Assembly: GCA_018656065.1 (NCBI GenBank)
Contig: JABHZY010000017.1
Location: forward strand, 84,873 to 117,828
Direction: 5' to 3'
Origin: Candidatus Komeilibacteria bacterium
GTDB lineage: Bacteria; Patescibacteriota; Patescibacteriia; UBA1558; GWA2-36-10
DNA length: 32,956 nucleotides
Position numbers and translations under genes: made by a program. The notes beneath the pieces were generated by a model. It made no database searches and had not been told where the DNA came from. It was given only the letters and a program-made list of their open reading frames with translations. Shown piece by piece: positions 9,708-18,254 of the stretch (positions within the stretch are counted from its first letter, which is position 1; every line of letters starts with the position of its first letter).

Positions 9708-9748
9708 CTCAAACTGAGATTGAGCCTCCAAATTCGTCATATTTGGAG
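9708..9748 (-). promoter_or_regulatory. Two hairpins in the rpsA 5' leader
   Basis: The first (in minus-strand transcript order) is an 8-bp perfect stem pairing 9741-9748 with 9726-9733 around a 7-base loop. The second pairs 9720-9724 with 9708-9712. They fill much of the predicted ~87-base leader between the promoter and the ATG. Autogenous control of S1 through leader structure is known in other bacteria; that it applies here is inference. Confidence 0.5.
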
Positions 9749-9775
9749 ATTGATTAGTTATTTATAAGCTGCCTT

Positions 9776-9804
9776 ACATTACCATAAAACTTAAAATAAA
9801 TCAA
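9776..9804 (-). promoter_or_regulatory. Probable rpsA promoter (extended -10)
   Basis: On the minus strand: -35 TTGATT (9799-9804), a 17-base spacer ending in TGG, and -10 TAATGT (9776-9781). The TG dinucleotide makes an extended -10. Confidence 0.5.
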
Positions 9805-9807
9805 GTC

Positions 9808-9828
9808 CCCTAGTCTTAGGGCTTTTTT
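9808..9828 (+). terminator. Terminator-like hairpin in the divergent rpsA / MBL intergenic region
   Basis: Stem CCCTA (9808-9812) / TAGGG (9817-9821), 4-base loop, then C and six T. No plus-strand gene lies just upstream, so it may block antisense readthrough or be a relic. Confidence 0.4.
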
Positions 9829-9869
9829 ATACATAAAACCCTTAAAAATAAGGTGGAAAACACCGTTTT

Positions 9870-9898
9870 TTGTCTTTACTTTTGGGCTTTTTTATGTT
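9870..9898 (+). promoter_or_regulatory. Probable promoter for the MBL-fold / Cys-rich pair
   Basis: -35 TTGTCT (9870-9875), a 17-base spacer, and -10 TATGTT (9893-9898), about 40 bases before the ATG at 9941. The leader is A/U-rich with no Shine-Dalgarno. Confidence 0.45.
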
Positions 9899-9940
9899 AA
9901 TATATTTAATATTAATAGGTATAAAAAATAGCTAAAATAT

Positions 9941-10546
9941 ATGATAATTTCATGGTACGGATTTAATTATTTTAAATTAAAAAACACTTCTCATTCTTTG
10001 ATATTTAATCCTTATGGATTAGACAAAGTAAGTAAATTTTCTAAAGCTAAAGCTGACTTGATTCTATTTTCAGATCCTAATCAAATAGCTAAAGCCAAAT
10101 TAAATAAAGATGCATTCATAGTTGACTCTCCTGGAGAATATGAAGTTAATGATATTTTTGTTTATGGTCGTGAGATCAAAAATAATATTATTTATTATGT
10201 TGTTTTTGAGGGTATTAAAATTGCTTTCTTAGGAGAGTTTGGTCACGACGATTTAGCTAATGGAGACTTAGAACTTATAGAAGGTGCGGACATTTTAATT
10301 TTACCAGTTGGTGGAGGAGATCTAACAACTAGCAAGGAAGCTTCTAAAATTATTCAACAAGTGGAGCCACGAGTAGTAATACCTAGTTGTCATAAGGCCG
10401 GTTCAGGCAAACTCAAAGCAGATAATATAGCAGATTTTGTAAAAGAGTTTGGTGTAAAGCCAGAAGAAGAAGAAAAATATAAAATAAAAAAGAAAGATCT
10501 TCCACAAGAAGATGTAAAGTTAATCATACTTAAAACACAAAAATGA
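9941..10546 (+). CDS. Metallo-beta-lactamase-fold protein with a degenerate metal site (Lactamase_B_3-like)
   Basis: 201 residues, similar in layout to UPF0173/UlaG-like members of the superfamily (Lactamase_B_3). The N-terminal strand pair is ISWYGFNYFKL. The SPGEYEVND segment (about 64-72) is the PGEYE signature of this group. GIKIAFLGEFG, ADILILPVGGGDL and VVIPSCHK match later strands. The place where active members have HxHxDH reads ADLILFSDPNQIAKA (about 38-52), so the histidines that would bind zinc are missing. Catalysis is therefore doubtful and it may be a binding or structural relative. Its stop overlaps the next start (ATGA, 10543-10546), which implies translational coupling to the membrane-anchored gene. 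Confidence 0.75.
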   Translation: MIISWYGFNYFKLKNTSHSLIFNPYGLDKVSKFSKAKADLILFSDPNQIAKAKLNKDAFIVDSPGEYEVNDIFVYGREIKNNIIYYVVFEGIKIAFLGEFGHDDLANGDLELIEGADILILPVGGGDLTTSKEASKIIQQVEPRVVIPSCHKAGSGKLKADNIADFVKEFGVKPEEEEKYKIKKKDLPQEDVKLIILKTQK

Positions 10547-11127
10547 TTATTTTTGACTCGGGGGGAAATAAAAATTTAATTTTAGTAATTTTAGTAATTT
10601 TATTTACAGGATTTATTGCTTGGCAATGGGCAGCGAGCGACCCTTTTGCTAGTGTAGATATGGAAGATAATTTTTTAATAAAGATAGGAGAAGATGCAGG
10701 AGATTCTTTAGGCGCTGTAAAAAATTCTTTAGACCAAGGGAAAGAAGATACAAAAATAGTGATTGATGAATTGAGCAAACAAGAACAACAAGATCAGTTG
10801 TTCGAGGAAGCCCAAAAATATTTAGAAGCCAAAGAAAATTCTGATTTATTATTATCAATTAATCAAGAAGACTGTGAAGTTGAGGGTGGTGAATGGGATG
10901 TATGGGGGGATGATACAGAGGAGGTGTGTAATTTATTTACTACAGACGCAGATAAAGAATGTAATGATAGTAGTGAATGCGAAAGTATTTGTATAGTAGA
11001 TCTTCCAGAGATAGCTTTAAAAGATTTACCAATAGAAGTAGGCGGAAATTGCACCGCCAGAAGTATTGTACCAGGATGTTATTCATTAGTTGAAGAGGGT
11101 TTAGTTTATGGAATAGTTTGTGATTAA
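10543..11127 (+). CDS. Membrane-anchored Cys-rich extracytoplasmic protein, unknown
   Basis: 194 residues. A single N-terminal hydrophobic helix (about 11-30) has no clear cleavage site, so it is probably an uncleaved anchor with the rest outside. A Glu/Gln-rich helical linker (about 55-105) follows. The final domain has cysteines in a pattern such as CEVEGGEWDVWGDD...C, CNDSSECESIC and GNC...GCYSLVEEG...C, which looks like a small disulfide-bonded module. Patescibacterial surface proteins often carry such modules, but I cannot name the family. Its start overlaps the preceding MBL-fold gene by four bases and gyrA begins 25 bases after it. Confidence 0.7.
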   Translation: MIIFDSGGNKNLILVILVILFTGFIAWQWAASDPFASVDMEDNFLIKIGEDAGDSLGAVKNSLDQGKEDTKIVIDELSKQEQQDQLFEEAQKYLEAKENSDLLLSINQEDCEVEGGEWDVWGDDTEEVCNLFTTDADKECNDSSECESICIVDLPEIALKDLPIEVGGNCTARSIVPGCYSLVEEGLVYGIVCD

Positions 11128-11152
11128 TATATATCAAAAATTTTAAAAATAT

Positions 11153-13660
11153 ATGGTAACAAAGAAAAAAAACGTAAAGAAAGATAAAGAAAAAAAACCA
11201 AATCAAGATGTTTTGATAGATAACAGAGGAAATGTAGAACCTCTATCTATTGTAGAAGAAATGGAAACTTCATACATTGATTATGCTATGAGCGTTATTG
11301 TTTCACGTGCTTTGCCCGATGTTAGAGATGGTTTAAAGCCAGTTCATCGCCGTATTTTGTATGCTATGTGGACCATTGGTTTAAAACATAACGCTAAGTT
11401 TAGAAAATCAGCTACTGTAGTTGGTGAAGTGCTTGGTAAATATCATCCGCATGGAGACGCATCTGTTTATGCTGCCATGGCTAGAATGGCCCAAGATTTT
11501 GCTATGCGTTATATGCTAGTAAATGGTCAGGGAAACTTTGGTTCTATGGATGGTGATAGTCCAGCGGCCATGCGTTATACAGAAGCCAAGCTACAAGCTT
11601 TAGCTGAGGAGCTAATGTTTGATATAGAAAAAAATACTGTAGATTTTATACCAAATTATGATGGTTCACAGAAAGAGCCTAGAGTACTGCCAGCTAAGCT
11701 TCCAAATTTACTTCTAAATGGTACAACTGGTATCGCAGTTGGCATGGCTACTAGTATCCCACCTCACAATTTAGGAGAATTGATAGACGCTGTTACATTA
11801 CTTATAGACAAGCCAAAAACCACCATTGATGATTTGATGGAAATAGTTAAAGGCCCAGATTTTCCAACCGGTGGATTGATTTATAATATAGAAGATATAA
11901 AGACTGCTTATGCTACTGGGCGTGGTGGCATTGTGATGCGTGGTGAAGCTGAAATTGTAGAGCCAAAAGCTGGACAATATCAAATTGTTATTTCTTCTGT
12001 TCCTTTTCAAGTCAATAAAGCTAATATGCTAGAGAAGATTGCCCAGTTGGTAAAAGATAAGAAATTAGAAGGCATTAAAGATCTTCGTGATGAATCAGAT
12101 AAGGAAGGTGTTAGGGTAGTAGTAGATCTCAAGAAAGATGCTTACCCAAATAAGATTTTGAATAACCTATATAAGCATACACAATTACAAGAAAAGTTTC
12201 ATGTGAATATGTTAGCGCTTATTGATGGTATACAACCAAGAGTTCTCACCTTGCAGAGTATTTTAGAAGAATATATTAAACATAGACAAGAAGTAGTTGT
12301 TCGTCGTACTCAATTTGAATTGGATAAGGCCAAAGATAGAGCTCATATTTTAGAAGGTTTGAAAAAAGCCCTAGACAAAATTGATGCTGTTATTAAAACT
12401 ATTAGAGCTTCCAAAGATAAAGAAGTGGCTAAAGCCAATTTGATGAAGAAGTTCAAATTAAGCGAAAGACAAGCTGTGGCTATTTTAGAAATGAAGCTAC
12501 AATCTTTAGCTAATATGGAAAGAAAGAAGATTGAAGATGAATTGAAAGAAAAAAAGAAATTAATCAAAGAATTAGAAGCAATCTTAAAGAGTAAAAAGAG
12601 AGTGTTATCTATTATTAAAAAAGAACTTAAAGAAATTAGAGATAGATTTGCCGATGATAGAAGAACTAAGGTAGTTAAAGGTGCGATTGGCAAAATGAAC
12701 ACTAAAGATCTTATTCCAAATGAATCTACTGTAATTACCATGACTCATGATGGTTATATCAAGAGGCTTTCTCCAGAAACTTTCCGTACACAAGGTCGTG
12801 GTGGTAAAGGGGTGATAGGTTTGACTACTAAAGAGCAAGATGAAGTTCAGATTTTTATGTCTACTAGCACTCATGCTGATTTGATGTTCTTTACTACTAA
12901 AGGCAGAGTATTTCAATTGAAGGCCTATGAGGTCCCTCAACAATCTCGTACTTCTAAAGGACAAAATATTGTTAACTTTTTACAATTATCTCCAGAAGAA
13001 AAAGTTTCATCTATTATTCAAAGTGAAGATTTTAAAGTTTTCAAATATTTTGTAATGTTGACTAAACAAGGCGTAATCAAGAGAGTAGAAATGTCTCAAT
13101 TTAATAACGTCCGTCGCAGTGGCCTAATTGCCATGAAACTAAAAGGAGACGACGTCTTAAATTGGGTAAGGACTTCATCTGGTAAAGACGATATTATCTT
13201 AGCTACTGCCAAAGGACAAGCCATTAGATTTAAAGAAAAGAATGTTAGAGCTATGGGTCGTGGTGCTTCCGGCGTTAGAGCTATTCGTCTTAAAAAGGAT
13301 GATGTTATAATGGGTGTAGATCTTATACCTGATGGCAAATCAAATTCTGATGAGCAATTGATGGTAGTAATGGAGAATGGTTTTGGTAAGAGAACATCTG
13401 TTGCTTCATATAAAGTACAAGGTAGGGGTGGGTCAGGAATTAAGACTGCTCAAGTAACTACCAAGACGGGTGATATTGCTTCAGCTAAAATAGTGTCTAC
13501 TCGGGTAGAAACAGAAGATATAATTATTATTTCCAAAAAAGGACAAGTAATTAGATTACCTATTAAATCAGTTAATGTCTTAGGACGAGCCACTCAGGGA
13601 GTTAGATTAATGAAATTTAAAGATAGTGACGACCGGGTTTCATCAGTGACATTTATATAA
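11153..13660 (+). CDS. gyrA: DNA gyrase subunit A
   Basis: Breakage-reunion subunit of gyrase, 835 residues. The catalytic tyrosine is Y142 (AAMRYTEAK), matching E. coli Y122 with an offset of 20. The winged-helix and tower domains follow, then a long coiled coil (about 375-490). The C-terminal six-blade beta-pinwheel starts near residue 515. The GyrA box is QGRGGKG (547-553), differing at position 2 from the usual QRRGGKG. The quinolone-determining region reads GDASVYAA: A103 and A107 replace E. coli S83 and D87. ParC is the alternative, but the near-canonical box and complete blades favour GyrA. It starts at the ATG at 11153 without a Shine-Dalgarno and ends at a strong terminator. Confidence 0.95.
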   Translation: MVTKKKNVKKDKEKKPNQDVLIDNRGNVEPLSIVEEMETSYIDYAMSVIVSRALPDVRDGLKPVHRRILYAMWTIGLKHNAKFRKSATVVGEVLGKYHPHGDASVYAAMARMAQDFAMRYMLVNGQGNFGSMDGDSPAAMRYTEAKLQALAEELMFDIEKNTVDFIPNYDGSQKEPRVLPAKLPNLLLNGTTGIAVGMATSIPPHNLGELIDAVTLLIDKPKTTIDDLMEIVKGPDFPTGGLIYNIEDIKTAYATGRGGIVMRGEAEIVEPKAGQYQIVISSVPFQVNKANMLEKIAQLVKDKKLEGIKDLRDESDKEGVRVVVDLKKDAYPNKILNNLYKHTQLQEKFHVNMLALIDGIQPRVLTLQSILEEYIKHRQEVVVRRTQFELDKAKDRAHILEGLKKALDKIDAVIKTIRASKDKEVAKANLMKKFKLSERQAVAILEMKLQSLANMERKKIEDELKEKKKLIKELEAILKSKKRVLSIIKKELKEIRDRFADDRRTKVVKGAIGKMNTKDLIPNESTVITMTHDGYIKRLSPETFRTQGRGGKGVIGLTTKEQDEVQIFMSTSTHADLMFFTTKGRVFQLKAYEVPQQSRTSKGQNIVNFLQLSPEEKVSSIIQSEDFKVFKYFVMLTKQGVIKRVEMSQFNNVRRSGLIAMKLKGDDVLNWVRTSSGKDDIILATAKGQAIRFKEKNVRAMGRGASGVRAIRLKKDDVIMGVDLIPDGKSNSDEQLMVVMENGFGKRTSVASYKVQGRGGSGIKTAQVTTKTGDIASAKIVSTRVETEDIIIISKKGQVIRLPIKSVNVLGRATQGVRLMKFKDSDDRVSSVTFI

Positions 13661-13666
13661 AATCTC

Positions 13667-13690
13667 AGCCCCCGCTCGTCGGGGGTTTTT
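13667..13690 (+). terminator. Intrinsic terminator after gyrA
   Basis: Stem CCCCCG (13669-13674) / CGGGGG (13680-13685) with a 5-base loop and a run of five T, a few bases past the gyrA stop. Confidence 0.93.
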
Positions 13691-13699
13691 GAGCTCTAT

Positions 13700-13728
13700 T
13701 TGTAAATAGCTTATATAAATGATAATCT
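13700..13728 (+). promoter_or_regulatory. Promoter of the mazG-ruvB-que operon (extended -10)
   Basis: -35 TTGTAA (13700-13705), a 17-base spacer ending TGA, and -10 TAATCT (13723-13728), 18 bases before the ATG at 13746. The leader would be about 10 bases. Confidence 0.5.
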
Positions 13729-13745
13729 TTAAATAATATAATATT

Positions 13746-14069
13746 ATGGATTTTGATAGATTAAAAAAATTTATTGATGAACAAGATATAAAATTAGATA
13801 AGTTATATAATAATTTTGATAATGATCAGCAAAAAAAGAATTTAGCTTATGCCGTGAAGTTGACAGAAGAAGTTGGCGAACTTAGTGATGAGATACTAGC
13901 TTATAATTCTTTTCAGCGACAGGAAAAATTAGATGTTAAAGGGAAAGATGATTTGGGAGATGAATTTGCTGATGTGATGTTAGTGTTGTTGTTACTTATG
14001 AAAAATATGGATATTGACATGGAAAAAGTTCTAAATAAAAAAATGGCCAAATTAGAAAAAAGAAAATAA
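13746..14069 (+). CDS. MazG-like nucleotide pyrophosphohydrolase
   Basis: 107 residues of the all-alpha NTP pyrophosphohydrolase (MazG/dUTPase-like) superfamily, which hydrolyses non-canonical or excess nucleoside triphosphates to monophosphates. The metal-binding acidic residues are in the expected pattern: EExxE at E41, E42 and E45 ([10 protein letters not shown]), then E73 and D76 ([10 protein letters not shown]). It is a single-domain form. The gene leads an operon: ruvB starts one base after its stop, and the GT-C-like, queH and queA genes follow closely. The exact substrate cannot be read from sequence. Confidence 0.8.
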   Translation: MDFDRLKKFIDEQDIKLDKLYNNFDNDQQKKNLAYAVKLTEEVGELSDEILAYNSFQRQEKLDVKGKDDLGDEFADVMLVLLLLMKNMDIDMEKVLNKKMAKLEKRK

Positions 14070-14070
14070 T

Positions 14071-15090
14071 ATGGGAGAGGATAGATTGACATCAGCTAAA
14101 GAACAAAATACAGATCACACTTGGGATCTAACTTTGCGTCCTCAAAAACTTAAAGATTATGTTGGTCAGGAACAAGTTAAAGAAAATCTTGATATTGTAC
14201 TTCAGGCTGCTCAAAGTAGGAAGGAACCTATAGATCATACATTGCTTTATGGCCCCCCAGGACTTGGTAAGACAACTTTAGCTCATATTATAGCTAAGGA
14301 GATGGGAGTGGGAGTTAAAGTAACCTCTGGCCCAGCTATTTCTAAAGCGGGAGATCTAGCAGCTATTATTACTAATCTTCAAGAAGGTGATATTTTATTT
14401 ATAGACGAGATTCATCGATTGAATAAAACAATAGAAGAAATTTTATATCCAGCCATGGAAGATTTTGCTTTAGATCTTATACTTGGCAAAGGTCCGTCTG
14501 CTCAAATGGTTCGACTTGATTTGCCAAAGTTTACTTTGATTGGAGCTACCACTAGATATAATTTGATTTCTTCTCCATTGAGAGATAGATTTGGAGTAAC
14601 TTTTAGATTAAATTTTTATAATAATGAAGAGCTGGCTCAAATTGTAAAACGCGCTGCTGATATTCTAGCAATTAAAATTGATGATAAGGCTACTCTTGAA
14701 ATTGCTAGCCGTAGTCGGGCTACGCCTCGTATTGCTAATCGTATTTTAAAAAGAGTACGAGACTATAGCCAAGTTAAAGGTGATGGTAACATTTCTTACG
14801 AACTAACTAAGCAAGCTCTTAATATGATGGCCATCGATAAGTTTGGCTTGGATGATTTAGATAGAAAATTATTAGCTGTCTTAGTAGAAAATTTTGGTGG
14901 TGGTCCAGTAGGGCTTAGTACTCTAGCAGCTTCTGTCCAAGAAGAGGCTGGCACCATTGAAGAAATATTTGAACCATACCTTATGCAGTTGGGTTTGCTT
15001 TCTCGTACTTCTCAAGGCAGGATAGCCACTGATAAAACTTATGAATATTTAGGTATAGATAGGGAAGGCGACAAAAATAAATTATTTTAG
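14071..15090 (+). CDS. ruvB: Holliday junction branch migration ATPase RuvB
   Basis: Hexameric AAA+ motor that works with RuvA and RuvC to move and resolve Holliday junctions. The 339 residues match the usual length. Walker A is GPPGLGKT (61-68), Walker B is LFIDEIH (about 109-115), and sensor 1 and the arginine-finger region are [19 protein letters not shown]. The C-terminal winged helix is recognisable from [13 protein letters not shown] to [17 protein letters not shown]. It begins one base after the mazG-like stop and has no Shine-Dalgarno, so coupled translation is likely. ruvA and ruvC are not in the window. Confidence 0.97.
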   Translation: MGEDRLTSAKEQNTDHTWDLTLRPQKLKDYVGQEQVKENLDIVLQAAQSRKEPIDHTLLYGPPGLGKTTLAHIIAKEMGVGVKVTSGPAISKAGDLAAIITNLQEGDILFIDEIHRLNKTIEEILYPAMEDFALDLILGKGPSAQMVRLDLPKFTLIGATTRYNLISSPLRDRFGVTFRLNFYNNEELAQIVKRAADILAIKIDDKATLEIASRSRATPRIANRILKRVRDYSQVKGDGNISYELTKQALNMMAIDKFGLDDLDRKLLAVLVENFGGGPVGLSTLAASVQEEAGTIEEIFEPYLMQLGLLSRTSQGRIATDKTYEYLGIDREGDKNKLF

Positions 15091-15096
15091 TTTGTT

Positions 15097-16404
15097 GTGA
15101 AAATTTTTAGACCAAAATTTAATACTACCAGCCTTTTATTGTTGGTATTTTTTATTTTGTGTTTTTTGAGTATTTTATGGCGTCCATCATGGCAAATAGG
15201 TGGTGATGGCTTTGGTTATTATTCTTATATTAGATCCTTTATTTTTGATAGAGATTTTAATTTAGCTAATGAATTTTCTTTATTCGATAGTTTATATAAT
15301 CATGATAGTGTAATTAGATGGCAAAGTTCAGTAAATCAGATAGCCAATCCATATGCTGTCGGTTCAGCTATATTATGGAGTCCTTTTATACTTATAGCCT
15401 TTATAATTTCTAAGTTATTTAATTTTTATGATCCGTATTTCATAGAGGGTTTTAATTTTCCTTATCAGGCAGCAGTGGCCATGGGTACTTGGACATATTT
15501 TTTGTTAGGCTTAGCTCTTCTTTTTAATACTTTTAGAAAAATTATTGGCGATAAATATGCTTGGCTAGGTATATTAGTTACCGTTGGCTTGTCGCCAGTA
15601 GTTTTTTATCTAGTTTATGAACCCAGTATGGCACACGGGCTAACAGTTTTTTCTGAAAGTTTGTTTTTTTATATAATTTTTAAAATTTACCAAGCGCATC
15701 AAGTTTATTGGAAAGATTATTTAATCTTAGGTATATCAATAGGGTTTTTATTTTTAATTCGTTGGCAAGATTTAATATTTGCTATTATTCCATTGATAAT
15801 AATATTGAGAAAAATTTATTTACAGAAAAATTATCAGCCATATTTAAAAGTTGTTATATTAGTAATAGCTAGTTTTATTTTAACTATCTCTCCACAACTA
15901 TTCATGTGGAAGCATCTATTCGGATCTTGGCTAGTAGTACCTCAAGGAGAATCTTTTTTTCATTTAACTAATCCGCATATTTGGCAATTTTTGTTATCTA
16001 GTCACCATGGTATGTTTGCCGTTCATCCCTTACTTATTTTTGCTATTATGGGCCTAGTATTATTTTATAGGCAAAATAAATTTTTGGCTGGCTTATTATT
16101 TTTAGCTTTAATAATTCAAATTTATATTAATAGTGCTCTCTATGATTGGTATGGAGGCGGATCCTTTGGAGCTCGTCGGATGCTTAGTAGTTTTTTTATA
16201 TTTGCCTTAGGATTTTCTTGGTTAATTAAGAGTATATTTAATAAAAAAATATTGTTAACTATATTAATAGCGCTAGTATTTACAGGAATTATCTTTAATG
16301 CTTTACTTATGGTGTCCTACGCTCGAGGAATTATTCCTTTAATAGATTTTACTACATATATAGAGCTATATTTAGCGCCTATTAAAGTATTAAATAGTTT
16401 ATGA
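15097..16404 (+). CDS. Polytopic membrane protein, GT-C glycosyltransferase-like
   Basis: 435 residues with about ten hydrophobic segments. After the first helix (about 10-28) comes GGDGFGYYSYIRSF (36-49), an acidic first extracytoplasmic loop like that of GT-C enzymes (ArnT/PMT/GT39 types), which use lipid-linked sugar donors. A further loop after a helix hairpin has LIRWQDL. This supports a GT-C assignment only by topology, not by a decisive motif. The start is a GTG at 15097, six bases after the ruvB stop. Its stop overlaps the queH start (ATGA, 16401-16404). A link to queuosine is unlikely; it probably just shares the operon. Confidence 0.65.
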   Translation: MKIFRPKFNTTSLLLLVFFILCFLSILWRPSWQIGGDGFGYYSYIRSFIFDRDFNLANEFSLFDSLYNHDSVIRWQSSVNQIANPYAVGSAILWSPFILIAFIISKLFNFYDPYFIEGFNFPYQAAVAMGTWTYFLLGLALLFNTFRKIIGDKYAWLGILVTVGLSPVVFYLVYEPSMAHGLTVFSESLFFYIIFKIYQAHQVYWKDYLILGISIGFLFLIRWQDLIFAIIPLIIILRKIYLQKNYQPYLKVVILVIASFILTISPQLFMWKHLFGSWLVVPQGESFFHLTNPHIWQFLLSSHHGMFAVHPLLIFAIMGLVLFYRQNKFLAGLLFLALIIQIYINSALYDWYGGGSFGARRMLSSFFIFALGFSWLIKSIFNKKILLTILIALVFTGIIFNALLMVSYARGIIPLIDFTTYIELYLAPIKVLNSL

Positions 16405-16973
16405 AGCCAAAATTATTATTACATTCTTGTTGTGCACCATGTTCAATCTATGTGCTTAAAGAATTAGCTAAAAATTATCAGCTATCTATTTTTTTCTATG
16501 ATCCAAATATTCATCCACGATTAGAATATATAAAACGTCGCGATGAAATGAAAACCTATGCTAAGAAGATTGGTCTATCATTTGAAGAAGGGGAATATGA
16601 TAGTAAAAAATGGTTTGTCAAAACAGCTGGGTTAGAAAATGAGCCAGAAAAAGGTAAACGTTGTGAAGTTTGTTTTGATATTAGACTGGGTGAGACAGCT
16701 AAAAAAGCTAGTAAAGAAAAATATGATCTTTGGACAACTGTGATGAGCATTAGTCCCCATAAAGATGTTGGGCAGATTAATTGTGTCGCTAATAAATTAG
16801 CTGATAAATATAAAGTTAAATTTTTAGAAGCTAATTGGAAGAAAAATAATGGTTTTAAAATTGGTTCACAAATGGGTAAAGAGGAGGGATTTTATAGACA
16901 AGATTATTGTGGCTGTGTTTATTCAAAATTAGCTAGAGAAAAAATAATTCAAGCTAGAAAAAATGAAGATTAG
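16401..16973 (+). CDS. queH: Epoxyqueuosine reductase QueH
   Basis: Reduces epoxyqueuosine to queuosine in tRNA (the non-cobalamin alternative to QueG; formerly DUF208). The 190 residues contain the signature HSCCAPCS (C10, C11, C14), RCEVCF (C88, C91) and QDYCGCVYS (C170, C172), the cysteines expected to bind an iron-sulfur cluster and extra metal. It directly precedes and overlaps queA by 11 bases. QueA makes epoxyqueuosine, so the two genes encode consecutive steps. No tgt or preQ0/preQ1 synthesis genes are in the window. The assignment is strong both by motifs and by context. Confidence 0.95.
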   Translation: MKPKLLLHSCCAPCSIYVLKELAKNYQLSIFFYDPNIHPRLEYIKRRDEMKTYAKKIGLSFEEGEYDSKKWFVKTAGLENEPEKGKRCEVCFDIRLGETAKKASKEKYDLWTTVMSISPHKDVGQINCVANKLADKYKVKFLEANWKKNNGFKIGSQMGKEEGFYRQDYCGCVYSKLAREKIIQARKNED

Positions 16974-18000
16974 TCTTTTTGATTATAATTTACCTAAAGA
17001 GCTTATAGCTCAACAGCAAATAAAACCGCGGGATCATTCGCGGCTTTTGATATTGGATAAAGCTAAGAACAAAATAGCTCATAAACATTTTTATGATTTA
17101 GTAGATTATTTAACAACTAATGATGTCTTGGTAGTTAATGAAACCAAAGTATTTCCAGCTAGATTGTATGGGCATAAAAAAACTGGTGGCAAAGTAGAAG
17201 TTTTATTAACTGAAAAACAAACCAAAGGGAATTGGTTGGCTTTAATTGGGGCTCGTAATTTAAAGATAGGTGATAGTATTTATTTTGATAAAAAATTAGA
17301 AGCTAAAATTATAAAAGATATAGACGGCAAGACTAAACAAATCAAATTTAATATCGCAGGTAAAAAACTAGAGACGATTATAGATAACATCGGTCATACT
17401 CCGCTACCTCCTTATATAAAAACCAAAGATAGCGCTAAAATAAAAAAAGATTATCAAACTGTTTACGCTAAATCTAGTGGTAGTGCAGCTGCTCCCACAG
17501 CTGGACTTCATTTTACTGATAGAGTTTTGAAAAAATTAGCCAAGCAAGGCGTTAAAATTTTTAAAGTCACTCTACATGTTGGTTTAGGAACTTTTGCACC
17601 AGTCGAAGTAAAGGATATTAAGAAGCATCAGATTCATCATGAGTGGGCTAGCATTGATAAGAAGACAGCTGATAATTTAAATAAACTAAAAAAACAAGGC
17701 AAAAATATAATAGCTATTGGTACTACTAGCGCTCGCACTCTTGAGGCTTTTTCTACTAAAACTAGCCAACTTAAGTCAGGCTCTAAATGGGTAGATATTT
17801 ATATTTACCCTGGTTATAAATATAAATTTGTTGATGATTTATTAACTAATTTTCATTTACCAAAAAGCTCACTACTGTTTATGGTTAGTGCTTTGGCTAG
17901 TCGGGAGTTAATACTCAAAGCTTATAAAAAAGCTGTAGCCAAGAAGTATAGATTTTTCTCTTTTGGTGATGCAATGTTGATTACTAGAGATAGATTATAG
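16963..18000 (+). CDS. queA: S-adenosylmethionine:tRNA ribosyltransferase-isomerase QueA
   Basis: Transfers and isomerises the ribosyl part of S-adenosylmethionine onto preQ1 at tRNA position 34, giving epoxyqueuosine. The 345 residues match the family length. Hallmarks are FDYNLPKELIAQQ (5-17), RDHSRLLILD, LVVNETKVFPARLYG, the stretch SGSAAAPTAGLHFT, VTLHVGLGTFAPV, GTTSARTLE and LLTNFHLPKSSLLFMVSA. The start ATG at 16963 lies inside the 3' end of queH, which implies translational coupling. It closes the operon that begins with the mazG-like gene, and an intrinsic terminator follows at 18013. Confidence 0.97.
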   Translation: MKISLFDYNLPKELIAQQQIKPRDHSRLLILDKAKNKIAHKHFYDLVDYLTTNDVLVVNETKVFPARLYGHKKTGGKVEVLLTEKQTKGNWLALIGARNLKIGDSIYFDKKLEAKIIKDIDGKTKQIKFNIAGKKLETIIDNIGHTPLPPYIKTKDSAKIKKDYQTVYAKSSGSAAAPTAGLHFTDRVLKKLAKQGVKIFKVTLHVGLGTFAPVEVKDIKKHQIHHEWASIDKKTADNLNKLKKQGKNIIAIGTTSARTLEAFSTKTSQLKSGSKWVDIYIYPGYKYKFVDDLLTNFHLPKSSLLFMVSALASRELILKAYKKAVAKKYRFFSFGDAMLITRDRL

Positions 18001-18012
18001 GATAGAGATTGT

Positions 18013-18037
18013 AACTGCCCTAAAAGGCAGTTTTTTT
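18013..18037 (+). terminator. Intrinsic terminator after queA
   Basis: Stem AACTGCC (18013-18019) / GGCAGTT (18026-18032), 6-base loop, T-run through 18037. Confidence 0.92.
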
Positions 18038-18040
18038 ATT

Positions 18041-18080
18041 AAAAAAAGAATCCCACCTGCCCCAATGTAGGTGGAATTCT
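18041..18080 (-). terminator. Intrinsic terminator facing the minus-strand sulfatase unit
   Basis: Stem pairing 18047-18058 with 18069-18080 (11 of 12 positions pair) around a 10-base loop. On the minus strand a run of T follows. It lies about 175 bases past the sulfatase stop, so it ends either a long 3' UTR or a separate small RNA. Confidence 0.85.
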
Positions 18081-18184
18081 AAGAAACTTCCATGTTCATA
18101 TTCAATTGTATTAATGATTATCTTTGTTCCAGATATTAAACAAGTAATTTATATTTTTTGTGCTTTTTCATGGAGCACGCTTTA
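18041..18184 (-). ncRNA. Candidate small RNA or long 3' UTR downstream of the sulfatase gene
   Basis: The 254-base gap between queA and the sulfatase gene has no convincing gene. On the minus strand a promoter-like pair, TTGTTA (18214-18219) and TATTAA (18191-18196) with 17-base spacing, precedes a ~145-base stretch. That stretch holds a 5-bp hairpin near its 5' end (18160-18178) and ends at the strong terminator at 18041-18080. Only tiny reading frames occur, such as an 11-residue one. It may simply be the sulfatase 3' UTR. Confidence 0.28.
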
Positions 18185-18254
18185 CTTATATTAATATTTT
18201 GACAAAGAATTTATAACAAAGAACTGGGGCATATGTATTATAGCATTCTTTAGA

